A stretch of DNA of 64,000 nucleotides from Angustibacter luteus (GCF_039541115.1 NZ_BAABFP010000008.1:62001-126000); one strand, 5' to 3'. Counted from the first letter of the stretch, positions 16,376-24,488 are shown. The notes: generated by a model not told the origin, from the letters alone. Program-made: numbers and translations.

Positions 16376-16387
16376 CCCTTCGAAGGG
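16376..16387. terminator. Palindrome between convergent dsbA-like gene and modC
   Basis: The perfect 12-bp palindrome CCCTTCGAAGGG occupies most of the 21-bp gap between two convergent stop codons. It could form a hairpin in either transcript. Short and without a U-run, so terminator function is only suggested by position. Confidence 0.35.
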
Positions 16388-16395
16388 TCCCCCGC

Positions 16396-17517
16396 TCAGC
16401 CCGGCTGCGGCCCCGGGTACACCTCGACCTCCGTCGCCTTGACGGAGAGCCACACGGTGGACCCGGGCCGCAGGCCGAGCTCGGCGACCGCCGCTGCGGT
16501 GACGTCCACGAGCAGGGACGGCCGGCCCTCGACGTGCACCCGCACCCTGTCGTGCAACGGTTCGAGGCCGTCCACGACCCCCGGCCAGACGTTGCGGGCG
16601 CTGCCCGGGCCCGGCTCGGCGGTCAGCAGGCTCACCGCCGAGGGAGGGACGGCGACCAGCACCCGGGCCCCCGGCAGCTGGTCCCCGGTGCCCTGCAGAC
16701 CGCCGCCGTCGTCCAAGCGGACGTGACCACCGGACTCGGCGGCGCCGGCCAGCAGGTTCAACCCGACCAGGCGGGCGACGTAGTCGGTCGCCGGCCGCCG
16801 GGCGACGTCGGCCGGGCGGCCGCGCTGGACGACGCGACCGCCCTCGACGACGACCAGCCGGTCCGCCATCACCATGGCCTCGACCGGGTCGTGCGAGACG
16901 ACCACCACGGGTCCGCCGAAGTCCACCAGGTGCCGGCGCAGGGCGACCCGCACCTCGAGCCGGGCGCGGGCGTCGAGCGCGGCCAGCGGCTCGTCGAGCA
17001 GCAGGGCCTGCGGGCGGCGGGCCAGCGCGCGGGCCAGCGCGACCCGCTGCGCCTGACCACCCGACAGCTGGCTGGGACGGCGGTCGGCCAGCCCGTCGAC
17101 GTCCAGCCGGGTGAGCCAGTCCCGAGCCTCGGCTCGGGCCTGGCGCCGCGACGCCCCGCTCGAGCGGGCGGCGAAGGCGACGTTGTCCAGCACCGACAGG
17201 TGCGGGAACAGCCGGTAGTCCTGGAAGACCAGTCCGACCGGCCGTTCCTCGGGCGGCACGAAGACGTCGGCGCCGTCGTCGAGCAGCCGGCCGCCCAGCT
17301 CGATCCGCCCGCGCTGCAACGGTTCCAGGCCGGCGATCGCGCGCAGCAGGGTCGTCTTGCCGGCACCGTTGGGCCCGAGCAGCACCACGACCTCGCCGGG
17401 ATCGACGTCCACCTCGAGCTCGACCGTAAAGGCGCCGCGGGTGATCGCTCCGTGCACCCGCAGCCCTGAGGAACCCAGCCCTGAGGAACCCAGCCCTGAG
17501 GAGTCCACCCCGCTCAT
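16396..17517 (-). CDS. modC: Molybdate ABC transporter ATP-binding protein ModC
   Basis: A 373-aa ATPase for molybdate uptake. Walker A is GPNGAGKTT near residue 53, the signature is LSGGQAQRVALARAL, Walker B is ALLLDEPLAALD, and the H-loop is VVVSHDP. The C-terminal 90 residues look like a TOBE/Mop domain that binds oxyanion and regulates transport. The ATG start overlaps the modB stop (ATGA). The first 20 residues contain an unusual SSGLG repeat encoded by three 15-bp copies (17461-17505), absent from typical ModC. Confidence 0.93.
   Translation of the reverse strand: MSGVDSSGLGSSGLGSSGLRVHGAITRGAFTVELEVDVDPGEVVVLLGPNGAGKTTLLRAIAGLEPLQRGRIELGGRLLDDGADVFVPPEERPVGLVFQDYRLFPHLSVLDNVAFAARSSGASRRQARAEARDWLTRLDVDGLADRRPSQLSGGQAQRVALARALARRPQALLLDEPLAALDARARLEVRVALRRHLVDFGGPVVVVSHDPVEAMVMADRLVVVEGGRVVQRGRPADVARRPATDYVARLVGLNLLAGAAESGGHVRLDDGGGLQGTGDQLPGARVLVAVPPSAVSLLTAEPGPGSARNVWPGVVDGLEPLHDRVRVHVEGRPSLLVDVTAAAVAELGLRPGSTVWLSVKATEVEVYPGPQPG
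17461..17505 (-). repeat. 15-bp tandem repeat, three copies, in modC N-terminus
   Basis: CAGCCCTGAGGAACC repeats at 17461-17475 and 17476-17490, with a third copy at 17491-17505 that differs in its last bases. The unit is a multiple of three, so it expands the reading frame as repeated SSGLG. Such repeats change copy number by slippage. Confidence 0.85.
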
Positions 17518-18320
17518 GAGGCGACCCCGGTGCGCAGCCACCGGTCGCGCAGCAGCACCAGCACCGTGACGGACACGACGAGCAGCACCAGCGAGAGCGC
17601 GATGGCGGCGTCCGGGTCGGTCTGCAACGCGATGTAGACGGCGACCGGCATCGTCTGGGTGCGGCCCGGGAAGTTGCCGGCGAAGGTGATGGTGGCGCCG
17701 AACTCGCCGAGCGCTCGGGCCCAGGACAGCACCGCGCCGGCCACCAGCGACGGCGCGACCAGCGGCAGGGTGACCCGCCGGAACACCGTCATCCGGCTCG
17801 CGCCCAGGGTGGCGGCGGCCTCGTCCATGCCGCGGTCGGCGCTGCGGAACGCGCCTTCCAGCGTCAGCACCAGGAACGGCATCGCGACGAACGCCTCGGC
17901 GATCACCACCGCCGCCGGGGTGAAGGGCAGGGTCAGTCCGAACCACTGGTCGAGGTACTGCCCGACCACGCCGCGCCGGCCGAGCGCCATCAGCAGCGCC
18001 ACCCCGCCGACGACCGGGGGCAGCACCAGCGGCACCGTCACCAGCGCGCGCAGCAGGGCCGTGCCGGGTAGCCGCGAGCGGGCCAGCACCCAGGCCAGCG
18101 GCACGCCGAGCACCACGCAGACGAGCGTGGCCAGGGTGGCGCTGACCAGCGACAGCTTCAGCGCGCTCGCCACCTGGCTGCTGGACAGCAGCTCGGGCAG
18201 GTTGCGCCAGGGGGCACGCACGAGCAGCGCGACGATCGGCAGGACGAGGAACGCGACGGCGAGCGCCGCGGGGACGGCCAGCGGCCAGGGCGCCCGGGCG
18301 GGCTGGCCGCGACGTTGCAT
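17514..18320 (-). CDS. modB: Molybdate ABC transporter permease ModB
   Basis: A 268-aa inner-membrane permease with about six helices. The ABC-permease coupling loop is seen as EAAATLGASRMTVFRRVTLPLVAPSLVAG. ALVTVPLVLPPVVGGVALLMALG and ALGEFGATITFAGNFPGRTQTMPVAVY are typical of the molybdate/tungstate family. It lies 5 bp after modA and overlaps modC by 4 nt. Confidence 0.95.
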   Translation of the reverse strand: MQRRGQPARAPWPLAVPAALAVAFLVLPIVALLVRAPWRNLPELLSSSQVASALKLSLVSATLATLVCVVLGVPLAWVLARSRLPGTALLRALVTVPLVLPPVVGGVALLMALGRRGVVGQYLDQWFGLTLPFTPAAVVIAEAFVAMPFLVLTLEGAFRSADRGMDEAAATLGASRMTVFRRVTLPLVAPSLVAGAVLSWARALGEFGATITFAGNFPGRTQTMPVAVYIALQTDPDAAIALSLVLLVVSVTVLVLLRDRWLRTGVAS

Positions 18321-18325
18321 GGACC

Positions 18326-19123
18326 TCAGGGTGCCTGGAATCCGGCCGCCGTCAAGGCTGCCGTGCCGGTGGGCGAGAGCACGTAGTCGACGAAGGCCTG
18401 CGCGGTCGCCGCGTTCTTCGAGCCCTTCAGCGCGGCGATGGGGTACGACGTGGAGGCGTTGACGTCGGCCGGGATCTCGACCCCGGCGACCTTGTCACCG
18501 GCGGACTTCACGTCGGTCACGTAGACCATGCCGGCGTCCACCTCGCCGAGGGTCACCTTGGCCAGCACGGCCTTCACGTCGGCCTCCTCGGTCACCGGCT
18601 TCACCGTGATGCCGGCGTTCGTGAAGACCTGGGCGGCGACGGTGCCGCACGGCACGGCGGCCTGGCAGAGGGCGACCTTGACGCCGGACCTGGCCAGGTC
18701 GTCCACGCCGGTCACCTTGGCCGGGTTGCTCGGCGGTACCGCGATCTCCATGACGTTCTTGGCGAAGTCCTGCGGGTTGGCGGCATCCCCGGCGTCGCTC
18801 ACCTGCGTCATGTTCTTCTTGCTGGCCGAGGCGAACACGTCGGCCGGCGCGCCCTGGGTGATCTGCTCGGCCAGTCCCGAGCTGGGACCGAAGCTGAAGG
18901 TCACCTTGGTGCCCGGGTGCGCCGCCTCGAAGCTCTTGCCGAGTGCGGTGAACGACTCGGTGAGCGACGCCGCCGCGAACACGGTGATCGTGCCGGTGAT
19001 GGCGGCGGACGACGTCGACGAGCCCCCAGCGCTCGTCGTGTCGTCGCTGTCGCCGCAGCCCGCCATGACCAGGGCCAGGGACGCCACGAGGGCGACGACG
19101 AGGGTACGGCGGAGGTTTCTCAC
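18326..19123 (-). CDS. modA: Molybdate-binding lipoprotein ModA
   Basis: A 265-aa substrate-binding protein. The N-terminus carries a signal with lipobox LVMAGC (acylated C23). The mature protein has ITVFAAASLTESFTALGKSFE, the ModA first strand with oxyanion-binding serine, FSFGPSSGLAEQITQGAPADVFASA, and a C-terminal TGTAALTAAGF. GTG start with GGAG six bases upstream, inside a 17-bp tandem duplication. It delivers molybdate to ModB/ModC. Confidence 0.95.
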   Translation of the reverse strand: MRNLRRTLVVALVASLALVMAGCGDSDDTTSAGGSSTSSAAITGTITVFAAASLTESFTALGKSFEAAHPGTKVTFSFGPSSGLAEQITQGAPADVFASASKKNMTQVSDAGDAANPQDFAKNVMEIAVPPSNPAKVTGVDDLARSGVKVALCQAAVPCGTVAAQVFTNAGITVKPVTEEADVKAVLAKVTLGEVDAGMVYVTDVKSAGDKVAGVEIPADVNASTSYPIAALKGSKNAATAQAFVDYVLSPTGTAALTAAGFQAP

Positions 19124-19171
19124 GGCTGCTCCAGGTTCACGGCTGCTCCAGGTTCACGGCTGCTCGGGCTT
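19121..19171 (-). repeat. 17-bp tandem duplication carrying the modA ribosome site and start
   Basis: CACGGCTGCTCCAGGTT occurs at 19121-19137 and again at 19138-19154, and the first 11 bases recur at 19155. On the coding strand each copy holds GGAG plus GTG. The copy at 19154 contains the stop of the HTH-TOBE gene (CCGTGA). It looks as if an original GTGA stop/start overlap was duplicated, moving the modA start 34 bp downstream. Confidence 0.8.
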
Positions 19172-19564
19172 CTCGACGACGACGTGGGTGGACTTCACGG
19201 ACGCGACGGCCAGCACGCCGGGCTCGAGGCCGAGGTCGTCGGCGGCCTCGCGGCTCATCAGCGACACCAGCCGGTGCGGACCCGCCTGGACGTCCACCTG
19301 GGCCATCACCGTGTCGCGGACCACGCGGGTGACGAGCCCGACGAACCGGTTGCGCGCCGACTCGACCAGGATCGGTCGCGGGGCGGGGCGCTCGGCGGCG
19401 TCGGCGACCTCGGTGGCCAGCCGGGCGAGCTCCGCGCCGTCCACCACCAGCCGGCCCGCGCCGTCCGACTCGGTGGTCAGGCGTCCGGCGTCCACCCAGC
19501 GGCGCAGGGTGTCGTCACTGACGCCCAGCAGCTCGGCGGCCTCACGGATCCGGTACAGCGGCAC
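19154..19564 (-). CDS. HTH-TOBE molybdate-responsive regulator or molbindin
   Basis: A 136-aa protein with an N-terminal MerR/excisionase-type helix-turn-helix (MPLYRIREAAELLGVSDDTLRRWVDAGRL) and a C-terminal TOBE/Mop domain (NRFVGLVTRVVRDTVMAQVDVQAGPHRLVSLMS) that binds molybdate or tungstate. Heading the modABC operon, it is likely the local sensor, analogous to ModE but with a different HTH. A -10-like TAGGGT (19571-19576) sits exactly six bases before the GTG, so translation may be leaderless. Confidence 0.85.
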   Translation of the reverse strand: MPLYRIREAAELLGVSDDTLRRWVDAGRLTTESDGAGRLVVDGAELARLATEVADAAERPAPRPILVESARNRFVGLVTRVVRDTVMAQVDVQAGPHRLVSLMSREAADDLGLEPGVLAVASVKSTHVVVEKPEQP

Positions 19565-19640
19565 AGGCGCACCCTAACCGCATCTGCGGCTCGATGACCA
19601 CGTTCTTCCCGCACCCGCGCCCTCGCCCGCCGCGCCGCCA

Positions 19641-19705
19641 CCGCAAATATCCCGCTATCCGGGCTTGTGGAGGCCGTTTGACCCCGAATAGCGGGACATC
19701 TGCGG
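19641..19705 (-). repeat. Imperfect palindrome downstream of the flavin dehydrogenase gene
   Basis: Left arm 19641-19663 and right arm 19682-19705 are inverted copies with three mismatches; both contain the core TCCCGCTAT or its complement. The loop is 18 nt. It lies about 40 bp past the stop of the minus-strand dehydrogenase gene and occupies much of the 181-bp gap to the HTH-TOBE gene. It looks like the hairpins at 23.9 and 52.4 kb but has a different core. A terminator or REP-like role is inferred. Confidence 0.6.
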
Positions 19706-19745
19706 GTATGTGCGGGGGTCAGGGGGTTCGGGTCAGGGGTTCGGG

Positions 19746-21431
19746 TCAGGCCGTGGCGTGCGCGGCGGCGCGGCCGGCGGTCCGGCCGCTGAACAGGCAG
19801 CCGCCGAGGAAGGTCCCCTCCAGGGACCGGTAGCCGTGCATGCCACCGCCGCCGAAACCGGCCACCTCGCCCGCGGCGTACAGCCCCGGCACCGGCTCGC
19901 CCGGCGCGCCCGGACTGGTTCGCAGCACCCGACCGGACAGGTCCGTCTCGAGCCCACCGAGGGTCTTGCGGGTCAGCACCCGCAGCCGGACGGCGATCAG
20001 CGGGCCCATCTTGGGGTCGAGCAGCTTGTGCGGGGTGGCCGTCCGGATCAGCTTGTCCCCGCGGTACTTGCGGGCACCGTGGATCGCGGTGACCTGCAGG
20101 TCCTTGGTGAAGTCGTTGTCGATCTCTCGGTCGCGGGCCAGCACCTGCCGCTCGACGTCGGCGAAGTCCAGCAGGTCGTTGCCGGCCAACGCGTTCATCC
20201 CGTCGACCAGCTCGCGCAGGGTGTCGCGGACCACGAAGTCGACGCCCTTCTCCTTGAACGCCTCGACCGGCCCGGGCGCGCCGGGCTTCACCCGGGACAG
20301 CACCTGCCGGACGTCCTTGCCGGTCAGGTCCGGGTTCTGCTCCGAGCCCGAGAGCGCGAACTCCTTCTCGATGATCTTCTGGGTCAGCACGAACCAGGTG
20401 TGGTCGTGGCCCGTGCCCAGGATGTGCTCGAGCGTGCCGAGGGTGTCGAAGCCCGGGAAGTACGGGACCGGCAGCCGCCGGCCGGTGGCGTCCAGCCACA
20501 GGGACGACGGCCCCGGCAGGATCCGGATGCCGTGGCCGGGCCAGATGGGATCCCAGTTCTGGATGCCCTCGGTGTAGTGCCACATCCGGTCGCGGTTCAC
20601 GATCGAGCCGCCGGCGCTCTCGGTGATCGCGAGCATCCGCCCGTCGACGTGCGCCGGGACGCCGGTCAGCATCTCCCGCGGCGGCTCACCCATCGCCGTG
20701 GGCCAGTTCGCCCGGACGAGCTCGTGGTTGCCGCCGATCCCGCCGGAGGTGACCACCACGGCCTGGGCGCGCAGGGTGAACTCGCCCGTGGACGTCCGGG
20801 ACGACGACTCGCCCCGCCGCACGTCGCTGGCCTCCAGCGTCACCCCGGTCACGCCGTCCACCGCGCCGTTGGTCGTCGTCAGCGCGTCCACCCGGTGCCG
20901 GAACGCCAGCCGGACCAGCCCGCGCTCGACCCCCGTCCGGACCCGCCGCTCGAACGGCTCCACGACGCCCGGGCCGGTGCCCCAGGTGATGTGGAACCGG
21001 GGCACCGAGTTGCCCGGACCGTCGGCGAGGTAGCCGCCGCGCTCGGCCCAGCCGACCACCGGGAAGAACCGGACGCCCTGCTCGCGCAGCCACTGCCGCT
21101 TCTCGGTCGCGGCCCACTCGACGTAGGCGCGGGCCCACCGGCGCGGCCAGTGGTCCTCGCGGTCGCGGTCGAAGCCGGCCGTGCCCTCCCAGTCCTGCCA
21201 GGCGAGGTCGAGCGAGTCCTTGATGCCCATCCGGCGCTGCTCGGGGCTGTCCACCAGGAACAGTCCCCCGAACGACCAGAACGCCTGGCCGCCCAGCGAC
21301 TGCTCCGGCTCCTGGTCGACCAGGACCACCCGGCGTCCGGCGTCCACCAGCTCGGCGGTGGCGACCAGCCCGGCCAGGCCGGCTCCGACCACGATGACGT
21401 CTGCGTCCATGCCCGCGCTCATGCGGGGCAT
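19746..21431 (-). CDS. FAD-binding dehydrogenase (KstD/fumarate-reductase-like)
   Basis: A 561-aa flavoprotein. The N-terminal Rossmann motif ADVIVVGAGLAGLVATAELVDAGRRVVLVDQE binds FAD. It is followed by SLGGQAFWSFGGLFLVDS and, at the C-terminus, GLYAAGEVAGFGGGGMHGYRSLEGTFLGGCLFSGR, which places it in the FAD_binding_2 family with ketosteroid dehydrogenases and fumarate reductases. The electron acceptor and substrate are unknown. Three in-frame ATGs (21431, 21422, 21410) are possible starts and none has a strong ribosome site. It follows a small TPR gene by 14 bp. Confidence 0.88.
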   Translation of the reverse strand: MPRMSAGMDADVIVVGAGLAGLVATAELVDAGRRVVLVDQEPEQSLGGQAFWSFGGLFLVDSPEQRRMGIKDSLDLAWQDWEGTAGFDRDREDHWPRRWARAYVEWAATEKRQWLREQGVRFFPVVGWAERGGYLADGPGNSVPRFHITWGTGPGVVEPFERRVRTGVERGLVRLAFRHRVDALTTTNGAVDGVTGVTLEASDVRRGESSSRTSTGEFTLRAQAVVVTSGGIGGNHELVRANWPTAMGEPPREMLTGVPAHVDGRMLAITESAGGSIVNRDRMWHYTEGIQNWDPIWPGHGIRILPGPSSLWLDATGRRLPVPYFPGFDTLGTLEHILGTGHDHTWFVLTQKIIEKEFALSGSEQNPDLTGKDVRQVLSRVKPGAPGPVEAFKEKGVDFVVRDTLRELVDGMNALAGNDLLDFADVERQVLARDREIDNDFTKDLQVTAIHGARKYRGDKLIRTATPHKLLDPKMGPLIAVRLRVLTRKTLGGLETDLSGRVLRTSPGAPGEPVPGLYAAGEVAGFGGGGMHGYRSLEGTFLGGCLFSGRTAGRAAAHATA

Positions 21432-21444
21432 CGTTCCACGTCCG

Positions 21445-21804
21445 TCAGCCCAGGTAGGCCAGGTGCTCCTCGCGCGGGTCCAGCACCGCGGCGAGCCGCA
21501 GCCAGCGCCGGGCCAGGTCCTTCTCGCCCTGGCGCATCAGGGTGCGTCCGAGCAGGTGCGCGGACTCGGCGTCCGACGGATCGGCGGTGACGAGGCGCTC
21601 CGCGATCTCGCGGGCGCGGCCCAGCGCGGCGAACCGGTAGCTGGCCAGCGCCAGCAGCCGCTGGGCCGCGGGGGCGGCAAGGTCGTCGGCGGCCATCCGC
21701 TCCAGGGTCGAGATCGCGTGCCGCGGGTGGCCGTCGTCCAGGTACTGCTCGGCGAGCCGGAACAGCTCGTAGCCGTCCGGGGTTGTCATGGCCGTCGTCG
21801 TCAT
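21445..21804 (-). CDS. Small TPR-like protein
   Basis: About 119 aa, with repeated helical pairs (YELFRLAEQYLDDGHPRHAISTLERMAADD; ALASYRFAALGRAREIAERLVTADPSDAESAHLLGRTLMRQGEKDLARRWLRLAAVLDP) that fit three tetratricopeptide repeats. It should be a soluble protein-binding module. Start is uncertain among GTG 21810, ATG 21804 and ATG 21789; no clear ribosome site. It lies in the same direction as the flavin dehydrogenase and divergent from the ruc-like gene. Confidence 0.78.
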   Translation of the reverse strand: MTTTAMTTPDGYELFRLAEQYLDDGHPRHAISTLERMAADDLAAPAAQRLLALASYRFAALGRAREIAERLVTADPSDAESAHLLGRTLMRQGEKDLARRWLRLAAVLDPREEHLAYLG

Positions 21805-21910
21805 GGGCACGGAACGTGCTCAGGTGGCGGCGCATTCCGTGCCTTGCCCGTACACTTGGCACTCGATCGACCGGAGTGCCAGAGCCGGTGCGCACCTGTG
21901 GAGGACTTGG

Positions 21911-22267
21911 ATGCCGACGTACGACTACGCCTGCACGCACTGCGACCACGCGTTCGAGATCGTGCAGTCGTTCACGGACGACGCGCTGACCGTGTGCCCC
22001 GAGTGCGGTGGCCGGCTGCGCAAGGTCTTCGGATCCGTGGGTGTCGTGTTCAAGGGGTCGGGCTTCTACCGCACCGACTCGCGCAACTCCTCCACCGTGC
22101 CGGCGAGCAAGTCGTCGGACGGCAAGTCGTCCGAGAGCAAGTCCTCCGACAGCTCGTCGTCGAGCGGCTCGTCCTCCGACAGCAAGTCCTCGTCGTCCTC
22201 GTCGTCGGACAGCAAGGCGTCGAGCTCGTCGTCCACGGGTTCGGGCGGCTCCACCTCCGCCGCCTGA
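21911..22267 (+). CDS. FmdB-family zinc-ribbon protein with disordered Ser-rich tail (Ruc-like)
   Basis: A 118-aa protein. The first 60 residues form an FmdB zinc ribbon (MPTYDYACTHCDHAFEIVQ with CxxC, then CPECGGRL), and FKGSGFYRTDSRN ends the folded part. The remaining ~55 residues are almost only Ser, Asp, Lys and Gly. This matches Rv0991c (Ruc) of M. tuberculosis, described as a redox-switched chaperone with zinc-binding cysteines and a disordered C-terminus. Orthology is inferred from architecture and neighbourhood (mscL, cyclo-ligase, galU). GGAC precedes the ATG. Confidence 0.86.
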   Translation: MPTYDYACTHCDHAFEIVQSFTDDALTVCPECGGRLRKVFGSVGVVFKGSGFYRTDSRNSSTVPASKSSDGKSSESKSSDSSSSSGSSSDSKSSSSSSSDSKASSSSSTGSGGSTSAA

Positions 22268-22361
22268 CGGTCCTGTCCCACGGGACGGCGCTTGGTCCCG
22301 TTGTCCACAGGGCGCCGTCGCGACCACCGCCGCGGGCCGCGGGCCCCCTAGGGTTGGCGTC

Positions 22362-23210
22362 ATGACCGATCCGGCCCACGCCCACGCTTCCCGTTCTGCC
22401 ACAGCGACGTCAGCCCCGATCGGGGTGATCGGCGGGTCGGGGTTCTACTCCTTCCTGGACGACGCGGCCGAGGTCTCGGTGCCGACCCCGTTCGGCGAGC
22501 CCAGCGGGCCGGTCACGCTGGGGGCGGTCGGTGGGCGCGAGGTCGCGTTCATCGCGCGGCACGGCAAGGACCACCGCTTCCCACCGCACCGGGTGAACTA
22601 CCGGGCGAACCTGTGGGCGTTGCGGGCGGTCGGCGTGCGCCAGGTGCTGGCCCCCTGCGCCGTCGGGTCGCTGCGCGCCGAGAACGGGCCGGGCACGATC
22701 GTGCTGCCCGACCAGGTCGTCGACCGGACCTGGGGGCGCGAGCACACCGTGTACGACGCGGAGGGTCCGGTCGTGCACGTGTCGATGGCGGACCCGTACT
22801 GCCCGCGCGGGCGACGCGCCGTCCTGGCCGTGGCGCAGGCGCAGGACGAGCAGGTGGTGGACGGCGGCACCCTCGTCGTCATCAACGGCCCGCGGTTCTC
22901 CAGCCGGGCCGAGTCGCAGTGGCACGCCGCTGCGGGCTGGTCCGTCGTCGGCATGACCGGCATGCCGGAGGCGTCCATCGCGCGCGAGCTCGCGGTGTGC
23001 CTGACCTCGATCGCCCTGGTCACCGACCTGGACGCCGGTGTCGAGGAGGGCCAGGGCGTCACCCACCACGAGGTGCTGGAGGTGTTCGCGCACAACGTCG
23101 AACGACTGAAGGCGATGCTCTCGCAGGTGATGCCGACCATGCCGGACGACGACGAGTGCGCCTGCCGGCACGCGCTCGACGGTCAGCGGCTGCCGTTCGA
23201 CCTGCCGTGA
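22362..23210 (+). CDS. mtnP: S-methyl-5'-thioadenosine phosphorylase
   Basis: A 282-aa nucleoside phosphorylase of the MTAP family. IGVIGGSGFY starts the fold, FIARHGKDHRFPPHRVNYRANLWAL binds phosphate and nucleoside, VINGPRFSSRAESQ holds catalytic residues, and MTGMPEASIARELA is the purine-binding motif. It cleaves methylthioadenosine to adenine and methylthioribose-1-phosphate. The stop overlaps the SAF-domain gene (GTGA). Family members with this motif may also act on other nucleosides. Confidence 0.92.
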   Translation: MTDPAHAHASRSATATSAPIGVIGGSGFYSFLDDAAEVSVPTPFGEPSGPVTLGAVGGREVAFIARHGKDHRFPPHRVNYRANLWALRAVGVRQVLAPCAVGSLRAENGPGTIVLPDQVVDRTWGREHTVYDAEGPVVHVSMADPYCPRGRRAVLAVAQAQDEQVVDGGTLVVINGPRFSSRAESQWHAAAGWSVVGMTGMPEASIARELAVCLTSIALVTDLDAGVEEGQGVTHHEVLEVFAHNVERLKAMLSQVMPTMPDDDECACRHALDGQRLPFDLP

Positions 23211-23920
23211 CGCGGCTGCTCGACCGGCTGCGCGCGCGTTCCGAACGGACCCCGCCGGCCGGCGTCGGCGGCTGGGTCCCGTTGCGCCGCAGGGGGCACG
23301 GGCTGCGCCGCTGGTTGGCCGCGGGCTGCGCGGCGGCCGCGACCGCCGTCGCGCTGGGCACCCTGGCCCCCGATCCGCGCCCTGGCGTGCCGGTGCTGGT
23401 GGCGGCCCGCGACGTGCCGGCCGGCGCGGCCCTGCAGGACGGTGACCTGGACGTCGTCCGCCGGCCGGCGACCGAGGTTCCGGCGCAGGCGCTCACGAGC
23501 ACTGATGCCGCCGTGGGCCGGGTCGTGGCCGCCCCACTGCGAGCCCGCGAGGTGCTGACCCGGTCGCGCCTGGTCGGCCGCAGCCTGCTGGCGGCGCGGC
23601 CGGCCGGTGACGTGATGGTCCCGGTGCGAATGGCGGACGGCGCGGCCAGTGCCCTGCTGACGCCGGGCAGCCGGGTCGACGTGCTGGTGGCCGCGCCGGA
23701 CCAGCCCGCCGCCCGCACCGTGGCGCGCGGGGCGACCGTGCTGGCCGTGCCGGGCGCCGCGTCGTCCGGCGCCAGCACCGGTGGCAGCACCCTGCTCGGC
23801 GGGTCGGCCGCCACGGATCCTGGGCAGGGTGGGCTCGTCCTGCTCGCGGTGCCAGCGTCCACGGGCAACGACTTGGCCCAGGCGGCGGTCGTCGGCCAGC
23901 TGTCCTTCCTGGTCCGCTAG
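23207..23920 (+). CDS. SAF-domain protein, CpaB/RcpC-like
   Basis: A 237-aa protein with a basic N-terminus, one TM helix (WLAAGCAAAATAVALGTLA, about 34-52), and an extracytoplasmic SAF domain (VPVLVAARDVPAGAALQDGDLDVVRRPATEVPAQAL) followed by a CpaB-like second half (VMVPVRMADGAASALLTPGSRVDVLVA). CpaB homologues assemble Flp pili, but no tad genes are nearby and this orphan form is a usual neighbour of mscL in actinomycetes. It is coupled to mtnP. Function unknown. Confidence 0.85.
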   Translation: MTRLLDRLRARSERTPPAGVGGWVPLRRRGHGLRRWLAAGCAAAATAVALGTLAPDPRPGVPVLVAARDVPAGAALQDGDLDVVRRPATEVPAQALTSTDAAVGRVVAAPLRAREVLTRSRLVGRSLLAARPAGDVMVPVRMADGAASALLTPGSRVDVLVAAPDQPAARTVARGATVLAVPGAASSGASTGGSTLLGGSAATDPGQGGLVLLAVPASTGNDLAQAAVVGQLSFLVR

Positions 23921-23933
23921 CCCCGCCCCACCC

Positions 23934-23994
23934 GCACCATTCGCGCTCTCCGTGGTTTTCCGGGCAGCACAGCCACGGGTAGCGCGAATGGTGC
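23934..23994. repeat. Palindromic intergenic repeat, copy A
   Basis: Perfect 14-bp arms GCACCATTCGCGCT (23934-23947) and its complement (23981-23994), then an inner 6-bp stem CCGTGG (23950-23955)/CCACGG (23973-23978) and a 17-nt loop. It begins 14 bp past the SAF gene stop. The terminal 13 bases and their flanking C/G are identical to the element at 52371-52431. Between here and mscL there is also a GTCACGTGAC palindrome (24008-24017). Confidence 0.85.
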
Positions 23995-24080
23995 GTGGGG
24001 GATCCGGGTCACGTGACGGTCGGAGGCGGCGGTTGCGCTACGTTCGATGCGTTCCGGAACTCGAGCAGATGGGCGATCAG

Positions 24081-24485
24081 ATGCTGAAGGGCTTCAAGGA
24101 CTTCCTGATGCGTGGGAACGTCGTCGACCTCGCGGTCGCCGTCGTGATCGGCGCTGCGTTCGCACTCGTCGTCAAGTCGCTCCTCGACGGGTTGATCAAC
24201 CCGCTGATCGCAGCGATCTTCGGCAAGCCCGACCTCACGGGCGTCGGCAACTTCACCATCAACGGTGCCAACTTCTCGATCGGCCTCGTCCTGACCGCCG
24301 TGATCAACTTCGTCATCATCGCCGCGGCGATCTACTTCATCGTCGTCGTGCCGATGAACCACCTGGCCGAGCGGCGCAAGCGTGGCGAGGAGCCGGAGCC
24401 CGAGGCGCCGAGCGAAGAGGTCATCCTGCTCACCGAGATCCGCGACCTGCTCAGCCGCACGAGCGGCGCGCCGACCCAGGAGTAG
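24081..24485 (+). CDS. mscL: Large-conductance mechanosensitive channel MscL
   Basis: A 134-aa channel opening under membrane tension as an osmotic safety valve. MLKGFKDFLMRGNVVDLAVAVVIGAAF is the canonical amphipathic N-helix plus first TM pore helix; VLTAVINFVIIAAAIYFIVVVPMN is the second; the C-terminal helix (EEVILLTEIRDLLSR) bundles in the cytosol. I chose ATG 24081 to match the family start; an in-frame ATG at 24069 is possible. Confidence 0.95.
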   Translation: MLKGFKDFLMRGNVVDLAVAVVIGAAFALVVKSLLDGLINPLIAAIFGKPDLTGVGNFTINGANFSIGLVLTAVINFVIIAAAIYFIVVVPMNHLAERRKRGEEPEPEAPSEEVILLTEIRDLLSRTSGAPTQE

Positions 24486-24488
24486 CAC

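Noticed and set aside
23934-23994. Palindromic repeats as CRISPR repeats
   Set aside because: They are single, far apart, and have no spacers or cas genes.
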